A stretch of 64,000 nucleotides of DNA from Candidatus Woesearchaeota archaeon (GCA_019322485.1 JAHWIK010000033.1:1-64000), one strand, 5' to 3'. Shown: positions 33,345 through 41,996, numbered from the stretch's first letter. Notes: a model not told the origin generated them from the letters alone. A program made the numbers and translations.

Positions 33345-33457
33345 TTGGACGGTCATAGGGGCTTGGATCACCCGTTCCCATTTCGAACACGGCAGTTAAG
33401 CAGGCCTCCGTACCAGTGAGTACTGCATTGCGCGGGAAACCTGGTAAGCTGTCCCCT
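33345..33457 (+). rRNA. rrf: 5S ribosomal RNA
   Basis: About 113 nt with the diagnostic internal stretch CACCCGTTCCCATTTCGAAC, ACGGCAGTTAAGC, and GAGTACTGCATTGCGCGGGA. The ends pair (GGACGG with a GCTGTCC-containing 3' end). No 16S, 23S or tRNA gene is adjacent, so it is unlinked. Ends are inferred from base pairing and could be off by two or three bases. Confidence 0.88.
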
Positions 33458-33466
33458 TTATTTTTC
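33457..33466 (+). terminator. T-rich terminator after 5S rRNA
   Basis: TTTATTTTTC directly follows the 5S 3' strand, matching the oligo-T tracts at which archaeal RNA polymerase terminates. Confidence 0.5.
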
Positions 33467-33508
33467 TAAAAATAAGCTTTAATCAATAGTTACAAACCAT
33501 TAAAAAAA

Positions 33509-33628
33509 TAAATCTAAAAATTCCCTTCAGAACCACTTTAAGGGAATTTTCATCTTATTCTGTTTCCTAAAGAACCACTTAAGACGAGTTTTGCTTTAAA
33601 CAAGAGAAGAAGGCAAAACTCAGAATTA
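33509..33628 (-). repeat. Structured repeat copy E3: closing stem plus two hairpins
   Basis: 120 bp on the minus strand with the same order as E2: 5' end TAATTCTGA, hairpin A GAGTTTTGC / GCAAAACTC with an 18-nt loop (33586-33621), a 31-nt linker, hairpin B GAAAATTCCCTT / AAGGGAATTTTT with GTGG in the loop (33514-33553), and the tail AGATTTA. Compared with E2, hairpin A changes T-A to G-C and hairpin B changes T-A to C-G at matching positions, preserving both stems. It lies between the 5S gene and the end of the minus-strand gene at 33674. Nothing on its own strand follows for it to regulate. Confidence 0.8.
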
Positions 33629-33673
33629 TTTTTCAAATGATGATTTTTTGATTATTGATTCCTAGTTCACTTC

Positions 33674-34135
33674 TCATAACTTGTAGACTCTTCCTGCATC
33701 GACATCTTCGCCACGAAGTGTTTCTATTCTATCCAAATCTAGTTTACTAATTTCACACTTAGGAGCCCTATTATTCAGAGCAGCAGGAGTATATCTAAGC
33801 TGTGCCTTTACAGCATACCTAAAATCGCTGCTTCTATGTCCAATATCCCTTGCCTTAGCAGACGGAACAAGAGTCCCAGAAGGAATATCGCTGTTTTCTC
33901 CTACTGCTGCTAAAGCCGGACTGCAAACATCAAGATATGCATAAAGAGTACCATCTTCTTTCTGAACAAGCAACCTGACATGTGCATCCAGATATCCAGG
34001 AGCTCGAGGTGTTCCAAGCCTTTCACCAAATGGTGTACTAACAGTTAGATTATGAGCTATTACTTCAAGCTCTTCCCTATCATCAGCATCAATATCTTCA
34101 AGAGTTACAGGTTTTGTTTCAGTAACAGAACGCAT
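33674..34135 (-). CDS. Protein of unknown function
   Basis: 153 residues, soluble, with no recognised family. It is acidic at the N-terminus (TLEDIDADDREELEVIAHNL), has beta-rich segments (AHVRLLVQKEDGTLYAYLDV, AVKAQLRYTP) and ends acidic. The start at 34135 is set by a strong GGAGGG site 6 nt upstream; an in-frame ATG at 34165 lies before that site and is less likely. It is a single gene between the 5S/E3 region and the divergent glycan island. Function cannot be inferred. Confidence 0.65.
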   Translation of the reverse strand: MRSVTETKPVTLEDIDADDREELEVIAHNLTVSTPFGERLGTPRAPGYLDAHVRLLVQKEDGTLYAYLDVCSPALAAVGENSDIPSGTLVPSAKARDIGHRSSDFRYAVKAQLRYTPAALNNRAPKCEISKLDLDRIETLRGEDVDAGRVYKL

Positions 34136-34266
34136 TTTATCCCTCCAAAAGGTTTGATTTCGCATGTAAATACCTCTAGATATATAAAACTAAGTCACCA
34201 CTCAGTCTAGGTCTCTATCTGTTTTTAACCAAAACTTTTTAAATGGAGTGTAATTTTTGAGTCCTC

Positions 34267-35556
34267 ATGAAAATCACAGTTATTGGTACAGGATATGTTG
34301 GCTTAGTTACAGGTACTTGCCTTTCTGAACTAGGCAATGATATTGTCTGTGTTGATGTTGATGAAAAGAAAATCAGCAGCTTAAATAATGGTGAAGTGCC
34401 AATCTATGAGCCAGGATTAAACGAGCTAATCGAAAGAAACGCCAAGGAAAAAAGGCTCTTGTTCAGCACGAATCTAAATGAAGCAATAAAAAGCGCTGAG
34501 ATAATCTTCATCTGCGTTGGCACTCCATCAAAAGAGAGTGGAGACGCAGACTTGAGCTATGTAGAAAATGTTGCAAGACAAATAGCTGAAAGTGCAGAAG
34601 ATTATAAGGTTATAGTAGAAAAAAGCACTGTGCCAGTAGAAACAGGGAAAAAAATAGCGCAGACAGTTAAAGCATACAACCCGCATAATATCGAATTTGA
34701 TGTTGTTTCAAACCCTGAATTCTTAAAAGAGGGTTCTGCAGTTAATGACTTCATGAGTCCTGACAGGATTGTAATAGGTGTCAACAGCAAGAAAGCAGAA
34801 GAGATAATGAAAAAGCTCTATGCGCCGTTAAAAGCGCCAGTTATAGTGACAAACAGGAAAAGTGCAGAGATAATAAAACACGCTTCTAATTCATTCTTAG
34901 CGACAAAAATCTCTTTCATAAATGCAGTATCAAATATCTGCGAAAAGGTAGGTGCAAATATAGAGCAAGTTGCAGAAGGAATGGGCTATGATAAAAGGAT
35001 AGGCAAACACTTCCTAAGGGCTGGAATAGGATATGGCGGCTCTTGTTTTCCAAAAGATGTTGATGCTTTTATAAAGATATCAGAAAAAATAGGATATGAT
35101 TTCGACTTACTTAAAGAAGTTCAAAACACCAATGAGAAACAAAAACAAATATTCATTAAAAAGATTGAAGATGCCATATGGAATGCAAAAAACAAAACAA
35201 TAGGCGTACTTGGGCTTGCATTCAAGCCAAATACCGATGATATGAGGAGGGCTCCCTCAATAGATGTTATAAAAGCGCTGCAAAAAGAAGGGGCAAAGAT
35301 AAAAGCCTATGACCCAGAAGCAATTGAAAGGGCAAAAGAGGTTTTCAAGGATATAACTTATTGTGACGACCCATATGAAGTTGCTAAAGATGCTGATGCA
35401 TTAGTTATTCTAACTGAATGGAATGAATTTAAGGAACTTGACCTAAAAAAGATAAAGGGATTACTAAAACAGCCATTAATTATAGATGGCAGAAATATAT
35501 ACAATCCAGAAGAGCTTAAGAAAGAAGGCTTCAAATACATAAGCGTAGGAAGATGA
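34267..35556 (+). CDS. ugd: UDP-glucose 6-dehydrogenase
   Basis: 429 residues of the UDP-glucose/GDP-mannose dehydrogenase family. The NAD-binding N-terminus is GTGYVGLVTGTCLSELGND; the catalytic cysteine is in GYGGSCFPKDVDAF; VEKSTVPVETG, FLKEGSA and LGLAFKPNTDDMR complete the signature. It oxidises UDP-glucose to UDP-glucuronate, the substrate of the UDP-xylose synthase three genes downstream. It overlaps the next gene by four bases. TTTTTAAATGG (34229-34239) supplies a TATA box about 30 nt before the ATG. UDP-GlcNAc or UDP-ManNAc as substrate cannot be fully excluded. Confidence 0.92.
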   Translation: MKITVIGTGYVGLVTGTCLSELGNDIVCVDVDEKKISSLNNGEVPIYEPGLNELIERNAKEKRLLFSTNLNEAIKSAEIIFICVGTPSKESGDADLSYVENVARQIAESAEDYKVIVEKSTVPVETGKKIAQTVKAYNPHNIEFDVVSNPEFLKEGSAVNDFMSPDRIVIGVNSKKAEEIMKKLYAPLKAPVIVTNRKSAEIIKHASNSFLATKISFINAVSNICEKVGANIEQVAEGMGYDKRIGKHFLRAGIGYGGSCFPKDVDAFIKISEKIGYDFDLLKEVQNTNEKQKQIFIKKIEDAIWNAKNKTIGVLGLAFKPNTDDMRRAPSIDVIKALQKEGAKIKAYDPEAIERAKEVFKDITYCDDPYEVAKDADALVILTEWNEFKELDLKKIKGLLKQPLIIDGRNIYNPEELKKEGFKYISVGR

Positions 35557-36251
35557 AGGGTATAATTCTAGCTGGAGGCGAAGGTACAAGACTAAGGCCT
35601 CTAACCTATAACCTGCCAAAAGCATTAATCCAAGTCCAGGGAAAAACACTAACAGAGCATGTGATAGATGTTCTTAAGAAATTAGACATTGATGAAGTAG
35701 TTTTAAGCATCGGCTATATGGCAGACAAGATAAAGGAATATTTTGGTGATGGCTCAAAATTCAACCTAAAGATAACCTATGCTGTTGAAAAAGAACCAAT
35801 GGGAACAGCAGGACCATTAATATTGCTTCCAAAAATAGATGAAACCTTTGTCATGGCAAATGGAGATAACCTATTCGGCCTTGACTTCAAAAAAATGCTG
35901 GAACAGCATAAAAACAGCAAAGCAACAGCAACAATAGCCTTAACAAAGGTTGAAGACCCCTCCAAGTTCGGTGCTGCAAGATTAGAAGGAGAAAAAATCC
36001 TGGAATTTATAGAAAAACCTAAAAAGGATGAAGCACCAAGTAATTATATTAACTCTGGTTATTATATCTTAGAACCAGAAGTATTTGATATAGTTAAAGG
36101 GAAAGACTTTGCAATGATGGAAAAGGATGTGTTCCCGAAACTAGCAAAAGAAGGCAAATTGTTTGGCTACAAAGATAATGGTCAATGGTTTGATACAGGA
36201 ACACCTGAAAACTATGAAAAAGTAAAGAAAGAATGGAAAGGTATAGAATGA
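35553..36251 (+). CDS. Sugar-1-phosphate nucleotidyltransferase
   Basis: 232 residues with the nucleotidyltransferase signature LAGGEGTRLRPLTYNLPKAL at the N-terminus, VMANGDNLFGLD (metal-binding Asp) and FIEKPKKDEAPSNYINSGYY. Enzymes of this family activate glucose-1-P, mannose-1-P or similar with UTP, dTTP or GTP. Position next to Ugd suggests UDP-glucose formation, which is inference. It is coupled by ATGA overlaps on both sides (35553 and 36248), so the first three genes of the island form one tightly linked unit. Confidence 0.87.
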   Translation: MKGIILAGGEGTRLRPLTYNLPKALIQVQGKTLTEHVIDVLKKLDIDEVVLSIGYMADKIKEYFGDGSKFNLKITYAVEKEPMGTAGPLILLPKIDETFVMANGDNLFGLDFKKMLEQHKNSKATATIALTKVEDPSKFGAARLEGEKILEFIEKPKKDEAPSNYINSGYYILEPEVFDIVKGKDFAMMEKDVFPKLAKEGKLFGYKDNGQWFDTGTPENYEKVKKEWKGIE

Positions 36252-36979
36252 AAGCAATAATACTCTGCGCAGGTTATGCAACACGGCTTTATCCGCTTAC
36301 AAAAGACAAGCCAAAACCATTACTTGATATAAAAGGAAAAGCAATAGTTGAGCATATAATAAAGAAAATTGAAGAAATAGATGAAATCAATGAGATATTC
36401 ATAGTTACAAATAATAAATTCTTCAAAAACTTCCTGGAATGGAATGGAAATTTTAATTCTGCAAAGAAAATAACCATAGTCAATGACAGAACAAAATCCA
36501 ATGAAGACCGCCTTGGCTCTTTAGGAGATATAAGGTTTGTAATAGAGAACATGAATGTGAATGAAGATATTATGGTGGTTGCAGGTGACAATCTGTTTGA
36601 GTTCTCGCTCAAGCCAATAATTACATTGTACCAAGAAAAAAATAAGTCAGTAGTAGCTCTATACGATGTAAAGGATGTAGAACTGGCAAAGCTATACGGA
36701 ATTGTGTCTATAGATGAAACGAAAAAAATCATTGATTTTGAAGAGAAACCACCCCAGCCAAAATCAACATTATCATCAACAGGAATATACCTATATCCAA
36801 AAGAAGCTGTAGACAAGCTGATAGAATTTACAAAAACCAATAATGCAGACAAAGCAGGAAGTTTCCTTGAATGGCTGTACAAGCAAGAAGAAATCTACTG
36901 TTATGTAACAGAAGAGAAATGGTTTGATATAGGAAACCTAGAGCAATTAGAAAAGGCAAGGAAGGAGTTCAATGGTTAA
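36248..36979 (+). CDS. Sugar-1-phosphate nucleotidyltransferase, second paralogue
   Basis: 243 residues from the ATG at 36248. The signature loop is CAGYATRLYPLTKDKPKPLL, where Tyr-Ala replaces the usual Gly-Glu/Gly of GxGTR, followed by VVAGDNLFEFSL and FEEKPPQPKSTLSSTGIY. It is distinct from the preceding paralogue, so it probably uses a different sugar or nucleotide. The C-terminus ends EKWFDIGNLEQLEKARKEF, a typical family ending. It overlaps the previous stop by four bases and the next start by eight. Confidence 0.85.
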   Translation: MKAIILCAGYATRLYPLTKDKPKPLLDIKGKAIVEHIIKKIEEIDEINEIFIVTNNKFFKNFLEWNGNFNSAKKITIVNDRTKSNEDRLGSLGDIRFVIENMNVNEDIMVVAGDNLFEFSLKPIITLYQEKNKSVVALYDVKDVELAKLYGIVSIDETKKIIDFEEKPPQPKSTLSSTGIYLYPKEAVDKLIEFTKTNNADKAGSFLEWLYKQEEIYCYVTEEKWFDIGNLEQLEKARKEFNG

Positions 36980-37913
36980 AATGAAGACAATACTAATTAC
37001 TGGTGGAGCTGGATTCTTAGGCAGCCATCTATGCAACGCCCTAATAAAAAAGAATAAAGTCATTTGTGTAGATAATTTCTTTACAGGCAATAAAAATAAT
37101 GTAAAGCACCTCATGGACAACCCCAATTTCGAGTGTGTTGACCATGACATCATCCAGCCTTTATTTATTGAAGATGAAAAAATTGACCAAATCTACAACT
37201 TAGCATGCCCTGCTTCTCCAGTTCATTACCAGTTTAATGCTATAAGGACTATAAAAGCCAATGTTCTCGGCACAATAAACATGCTTGGCCTGGCAAAAAA
37301 ACACAAAGCAAGGATTTTACAAGCCTCAACATCAGAAGTCTATGGAGACCCCTTAGAGCATCCTCAAAAGGAAACCTACAGGGGCAATGTAAATCCAATA
37401 GGCATAAGAGCATGTTATGATGAAGGGAAAAGGGTCGCAGAAACCTTGATGTTTGACTATCACAGGCAAAATAAGGTGGATATAAGAGTTATCAGGATTT
37501 TCAATACATATGGCCCAAGAATGGCAAAAGATGATGGAAGGGTTGTATCTAACTTCATCACACAAGCACTTGAAGGAAAAGACATAACCATATATGGAGA
37601 TGGAAAACAAACAAGAAGTTTCTGTTATGTTTCTGACCTTATTGAGGGGATAGTAAAGATGATGAATCAAGGTTATATTGGACCAGTTAATCTAGGCAAT
37701 CCAAAAGAGTTTACTATTTTAGAGCTCGCAGAGAAGGTAATTAAGCTAACCGGCTCAAGCTCAAAGATAGTCTTCAAGCCCCTGCCAGAGGACGACCCAA
37801 TGCAAAGAAGGCCGGATATAACCCTGGCTAAAGAAAAGCTTGGCTGGGAGCCAAAGGTTGAGTTAGAGGAAGGGCTGAAAAAGACTGTTCCGTATTTTAA
37901 AGAAATAGTATAG
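36972..37913 (+). CDS. uxs: UDP-glucuronate decarboxylase (UDP-xylose synthase)
   Basis: 313 residues, extended short-chain dehydrogenase. ITGGAGFLGSHLCNAL binds NAD; QASTSEVYGDPLEHPQ and ACYDEGKRVAETLMFDYHRQ carry the active-site Ser/Tyr/Lys in the form YDEGK that is characteristic of UDP-xylose synthases. RIFNTYGPRM and GDGKQTRSFCYVSDL agree. It would convert UDP-glucuronate from Ugd into UDP-xylose. GGAGTT lies before the ATG at 36972; a second ATG nine bases later is possible. Confidence 0.92.
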   Translation: MVKMKTILITGGAGFLGSHLCNALIKKNKVICVDNFFTGNKNNVKHLMDNPNFECVDHDIIQPLFIEDEKIDQIYNLACPASPVHYQFNAIRTIKANVLGTINMLGLAKKHKARILQASTSEVYGDPLEHPQKETYRGNVNPIGIRACYDEGKRVAETLMFDYHRQNKVDIRVIRIFNTYGPRMAKDDGRVVSNFITQALEGKDITIYGDGKQTRSFCYVSDLIEGIVKMMNQGYIGPVNLGNPKEFTILELAEKVIKLTGSSSKIVFKPLPEDDPMQRRPDITLAKEKLGWEPKVELEEGLKKTVPYFKEIV

Positions 37914-37922
37914 GCGAATCAG

Positions 37923-39083
37923 ATGAAAGTTTTGATGTTAACTTCTTCATATCCTATAAAAGGCTCTAATTTAGGTCCTTTTGTGCAGAATATTGTAAAA
38001 GGATTGGTTAAGAATGGCATAAAAGTAGGGGTTATGATTTTCTCTACATCTAAAAAATATAAAGAGTATAAACAAGATGGTGCAACTATTTACGAATACC
38101 CCTACGCAAAGGTCTTTCCACCCAGCCTCCACAAATATCATGGCTTGATTCCTTCTGTTAAATCTAGTTTTATTGCAAAAATACAGGTTCCTGGTTATTT
38201 CTTATCAACAATAAGGTACCTCAAGAAAATCTCAAAGAATTATGATATAATTCATGCTCATTGGTATGTTCCTTCTGGTTTAATAGCTTGTCTTGCAAAG
38301 AGTTCTATAAAAAAGCCAGTAATAACAACTGCATGGGGGGCAGAGTTTCATCTTCCTAAAAACAAGACCATAAAAAATATCCTAGCTTATGTCAACAAGA
38401 AGAGCGACTCTAAAATTGCAGTAAGCAGATATATGAAATCTAAGGCAAAAGGATATGGTCTAGACACTAAGGATATGAAAGTGATTCCAAACTGCATAGA
38501 TATAAAACAATTCTCTCTAAAAAGAAAGAAATCAGATAAGGTAATAATTGCAACCATAAGAAGGTTAGTTCCTGAAAAAAGAATCCAGGATTTAATAAAA
38601 GCAGTAGGATTGTTGCCAGAGGATTTGAAGAAGAAAATAAGCTTATGGGTTGTTGGTGATGGTCCTGAAAAAGAAAACCTGATGAATTTAACAAAAGAAC
38701 TTGGCCTCAGTAGAATTACAAAATTCTGTGGCATGGTTCCACACAAAAGAATTCCTGGTTTATTAAGCAGAATTGATATCTATGCAAACCCGAGTATCCA
38801 GGAAGGGATGGCAACTGCAAACTTAGAAGCGATGGCTGCAGGAGCTTGTGTTATTGCTACCAGAGGTGTGGGGAATGATGAAGTTATAATTGATGGTAAA
38901 AATGGTTTTCTTTACCCTGCGAAGGATACTGGAAAATTATCGGTGATTCTTTCTTCCTTGATAAAATCCAGAGATTTACTACAGAATACAAGGAAAAAGT
39001 CACAGAAACAGGTTGCACATTTTTCCCCACAGTTAATCTGTTCGGAGTATATTAACTGCTATAAAAAGCTACTTTCTCACTGA
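37923..39083 (+). CDS. GT4-family glycosyltransferase
   Basis: 386 residues of GT-B fold. N-terminal LTSSYPIKGSNLGPFVQNI is typical of GT4 enzymes; the C-terminal domain has WVVGDGPEKENLMNL and the donor-binding stretch NPSIQEGMATANLEAMAAGA, including the EGxxxxxLEAMA motif. It transfers a nucleotide-activated sugar to a glycan or lipid acceptor at the inner face of the membrane. It begins 9 bp after uxs, and its 3' end overlaps the convergent TagB-like gene by 15 bp. Confidence 0.92.
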   Translation: MKVLMLTSSYPIKGSNLGPFVQNIVKGLVKNGIKVGVMIFSTSKKYKEYKQDGATIYEYPYAKVFPPSLHKYHGLIPSVKSSFIAKIQVPGYFLSTIRYLKKISKNYDIIHAHWYVPSGLIACLAKSSIKKPVITTAWGAEFHLPKNKTIKNILAYVNKKSDSKIAVSRYMKSKAKGYGLDTKDMKVIPNCIDIKQFSLKRKKSDKVIIATIRRLVPEKRIQDLIKAVGLLPEDLKKKISLWVVGDGPEKENLMNLTKELGLSRITKFCGMVPHKRIPGLLSRIDIYANPSIQEGMATANLEAMAAGACVIATRGVGNDEVIIDGKNGFLYPAKDTGKLSVILSSLIKSRDLLQNTRKKSQKQVAHFSPQLICSEYINCYKKLLSH

Positions 39084-40256
39084 AGCTCTAATAACCTCTA
39101 AGTATCTTGCAGCAGATTTTCCATCAAGGTTATTATCATACAATTTACTGAGGAATTTCTTTCTGCGCTCTTTAAATTTAACTGAAAATTCCTTAGGATA
39201 GTCGATGCAGTGCTGAATGGTTTTTTCCAACTCTTGAGTATTGTTCACCAAGTAACCTATCCTATCTGATAAGGGCAGTGTAAAGCCGTGCTTGAATGGC
39301 GCTTTAACATTAAGGCAAATAATTGGCCTGTTAAGGGCGATGTAATCTACTGAAATAGAAGACCAATCATAGACTAGAATATCAGTTATGTAGAGTATCT
39401 CATAAGTCAATGGATAGTCCTTATGTGGAAGAAATCTTATGTGGCCATAGCGTTTCTTGACATCCGCGGGAGTATTTATATGTGTACGGAATATAAATAG
39501 TGTATTTTTTTCCCTACCAATTTTTTCCAGTAGTGCAAAGAATTCCTCAGCAGTTTCGCCGAATGGAAATATCCTCCTGCCTTCATTCTCCATTTTCCAC
39601 GTAGGTGCGATAAGTACTATCCTTTTGTACTTGTTGCTAATATGATACTTCTTTAATATCTGACTCCTATCCAGCGTACGATTGAAAAAGTAATCAAGCC
39701 TTCCCCAACCTGCAGGTACCACCTGGCTATCCCTAAATCCCCAACGTTCAACATAAAATCTCTTGTAATAGTGTGAGGATGTAAGTATCTTATCGTAGAA
39801 GTGATAAAGTTTCCAGCCCTCCTTGACATACCCTTTATGGCCTAAACCATGCGACACCTCAACAAATTTTGGTTTTCTCTTGCCTAATTTCCTAATCAAG
39901 AAGAATACACTTGGACCATGTGTCGATACAATCGCATCTGAGCTGAGAAGGTAAATAATGTCATTCAGGTTTTCGCTTGATAGCACCCTTAGTTCTTTAT
40001 CCTCTTTCTTTAATTTTTTGTAATATCTTCTATCAACAGCCATAAAGGAAACTTCAACATCATTTATTTTCTTCCCCCTAATATAATCGAGCAAGGCTTT
40101 TGTATTCCCATTTAATCTATGACCAAAAAGCACAATTCTAAGATTCCTTGATTTTGGTTGCTGAAGGAATAACAAGAAAATCATACCTATAATTATATTA
40201 ATGGCAGTTCTCAAAAAATAATACCAGCATCTTGGGCTTTTTTTGTTGAATTTCAT
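39069..40256 (-). CDS. TagB/TagF-like CDP-glycerol glycerophosphotransferase family protein
   Basis: 395 residues with one N-terminal hydrophobic helix (~14-32) and the GT-B glycerophosphotransferase domain. Conserved features are FVEVSHGLGHKGY, PAGWGRLDYFFN, VLIAPTWKMENEGRR, LFIFRTHIN and ILVYDWSSISVDYIALNRPI. In bacteria TagB/TagF add glycerol phosphate from CDP-glycerol during teichoic-acid synthesis. Two cytidylyltransferases and an organophosphate transporter are encoded 6-8 kb away in the same island, in keeping with CDP-glycerol or CDP-ribitol supply. The acceptor in an archaeon is unknown. It is followed upstream (same strand) by a flippase-like membrane protein and a CDP-alcohol phosphotransferase. 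Confidence 0.85.
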   Translation of the reverse strand: MKFNKKSPRCWYYFLRTAINIIIGMIFLLFLQQPKSRNLRIVLFGHRLNGNTKALLDYIRGKKINDVEVSFMAVDRRYYKKLKKEDKELRVLSSENLNDIIYLLSSDAIVSTHGPSVFFLIRKLGKRKPKFVEVSHGLGHKGYVKEGWKLYHFYDKILTSSHYYKRFYVERWGFRDSQVVPAGWGRLDYFFNRTLDRSQILKKYHISNKYKRIVLIAPTWKMENEGRRIFPFGETAEEFFALLEKIGREKNTLFIFRTHINTPADVKKRYGHIRFLPHKDYPLTYEILYITDILVYDWSSISVDYIALNRPIICLNVKAPFKHGFTLPLSDRIGYLVNNTQELEKTIQHCIDYPKEFSVKFKERRKKFLSKLYDNNLDGKSAARYLEVIRASVRK

Positions 40257-40265
40257 TGCAATGCC

Positions 40266-41213
40266 TTATCTATTCTGGAGTATTTTATCAGGCACTTCCT
40301 CCATAAAGGATTTGAAGTCAAACAACATGAAAGATATTATCATGAGGCTGTAGCGGATAGCCAAACTAATAACATAGCGCCCTAAGACTACAGCAGGGGC
40401 TACCCCAACAAGACTGTAAAGATATAGGCCAACTGATTCCCTAGTACCAAGGCCGTTTAATGTTATCGGAATCAAAGAAACAATAAACTCTATCCCCCAT
40501 ATATACCACAGGACTATAACGGGTACACTAACACCTAATGATATGAAAATAAGAAAGGCGTAAAATGCTCCTAAAAAGGTCTTAATAATTGTTATTAAGG
40601 TATTTATCAGAAGCACACCTTTATGCTTTTTCAGAAAAGATACATTGGTTTTTGAAAATCCGGTGAATATTTTTGCATACTTCCGAAGGAAATATTTCTT
40701 GATAACAGACCTTCCGGTATCTGCTATCAAGAAGAAAAACGAAGCTAGAAAACCGAGGATAATTATGAGGCAGAATTCCATTGCATAGTTTCCTCCAAAA
40801 AATACAAATACACCAACAATCCCTATAATGCTGCAGACTAGCAAAGTGACAAGCTTGTCGATTATCAAGACAGCAGTTCCTTGTCCGTAGCCGAATCCTT
40901 TCTTTTTGAGGAGGAACACCAGTGCAAAGGTACCAATTTTCCCGGGCATGATCCAACCGATATTCGTGTTCATAAAAAAATATTTGAAAAACCGCCAAAT
41001 ATTCATTCTAAACTTAATCTGGTATAACAGGTACTGAAGATTAAGTGATGCAATAAAAATAGAAAAAATATAGATAAACATTATCAGCGGTAAATGGGCA
41101 ACTCTCATTGAGGATAAAACATTAACAATGTCTGAAATTCCAACGGCATAAAACAAAAGAAAAAGTATGGCTATGCCAATAAACACTTTGATGTGGAAAG
41201 ATCTTATCTTCAT
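40266..41213 (-). CDS. LPG-synthase-like/UPF0104 integral membrane protein
   Basis: 315 residues with about eight membrane helices. It matches the lysylphosphatidylglycerol-synthase transmembrane family (UPF0104), recognisable by NTNIGWIMPGKIGTFALVFL, RYVISLAIRYSLM and the SLIPITLNGLGTRESVGLYL segment. Relatives are associated with polyprenyl- or lipid-linked glycan steps or flipping; the activity is unsettled. It starts 9 bp before the TagB-like gene on the same strand, so the two are likely co-expressed. Confidence 0.82.
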   Translation of the reverse strand: MKIRSFHIKVFIGIAILFLLFYAVGISDIVNVLSSMRVAHLPLIMFIYIFSIFIASLNLQYLLYQIKFRMNIWRFFKYFFMNTNIGWIMPGKIGTFALVFLLKKKGFGYGQGTAVLIIDKLVTLLVCSIIGIVGVFVFFGGNYAMEFCLIIILGFLASFFFLIADTGRSVIKKYFLRKYAKIFTGFSKTNVSFLKKHKGVLLINTLITIIKTFLGAFYAFLIFISLGVSVPVIVLWYIWGIEFIVSLIPITLNGLGTRESVGLYLYSLVGVAPAVVLGRYVISLAIRYSLMIISFMLFDFKSFMEEVPDKILQNR

Positions 41214-41242
41214 TTTGTTTGCCCTTATTCTTAATCTGCTAC

Positions 41243-41938
41243 TTATTTGCTGTACCTCGTCAACCGTTTATTTTTTGATAATCTATAGTAGAAGGTGAGG
41301 AACACGGCTATGAGGCTTATCGTCCCATAAATTGCAAAAAAATACAAGAGTGCGCCAAGTAAATTAAAGATGCTCATCACGAATATAAAGGTGATGACTA
41401 GATAATCTCCATAAAATAAATTTCCGATAATCTTACTTTTAATGCCCCTCCCAGCAATTACCAAATTTGCGTCCCCAGATATATTCCGATAATCTTTCAC
41501 CATCTCTGAAAGATATTTGTGGGTGATATTAGCCACAAATGCTGCTATAAGGAAATTAGGATTATCATTTGCTAGATATAGTCCCAGTCCGATACCAAAA
41601 AAAGATAGGGGGACCATAATATTATCAAAGCCTGAAAGCCATTTACCAATTTCAGTTTTCATTGATTTGATCCTCGCCAAGGAGCCATCAGCATAATCAA
41701 GTATGAGAAGGAATAATAGCAAAGTGCCCCCCGCCACCAAGGAAACATAGCTCCCTATTATAAATAAGTATGTAGTAGGTATCAGCAGAAGCCCTCTAAA
41801 TAGAGACACTTGATTGGGGGTTATGCTTGTCTTAGATAGCACTTTAGCAATCATTATACCTATAAATCTAAAATATCTTTTTAAGAAAAATCCCCTATAA
41901 TCGCTTGGTTTATAATATTTTAGTATCCTTTCTTTCAT
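41243..41938 (-). CDS. CDP-alcohol phosphotransferase family protein with altered catalytic motif
   Basis: 231 residues with about five to six membrane helices. The family motif is D-x2-DG-x2-AR-x8-G-x3-D-x3-D; here it reads DYADGSLARIKSMKTEIGKW, continuing LSGFDN. The first two Asp, the Gly and the AR are kept, but the third and fourth Asp positions are Ser and Asn. Canonical members move a phosphoalcohol from a CDP-linked donor to an alcohol using these aspartates and two metals. The enzyme may be altered in chemistry or inactive. It is the first of three minus-strand genes leading to the TagB-like protein. Confidence 0.83.
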   Translation of the reverse strand: MKERILKYYKPSDYRGFFLKRYFRFIGIMIAKVLSKTSITPNQVSLFRGLLLIPTTYLFIIGSYVSLVAGGTLLLFLLILDYADGSLARIKSMKTEIGKWLSGFDNIMVPLSFFGIGLGLYLANDNPNFLIAAFVANITHKYLSEMVKDYRNISGDANLVIAGRGIKSKIIGNLFYGDYLVITFIFVMSIFNLLGALLYFFAIYGTISLIAVFLTFYYRLSKNKRLTRYSK

Positions 41939-41996
41939 ACAGGCCTCACCTTTTGGTTTATATTACATAGAACTTACTACTTAGCTATTTTTTGAA

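Noticed and set aside
39184..39198. TGAAAATTCCTTAGG resembling one arm of the structured repeat
   Set aside because: It lies inside the TagB-like coding region, has no matching second arm or tail, and the match is short.
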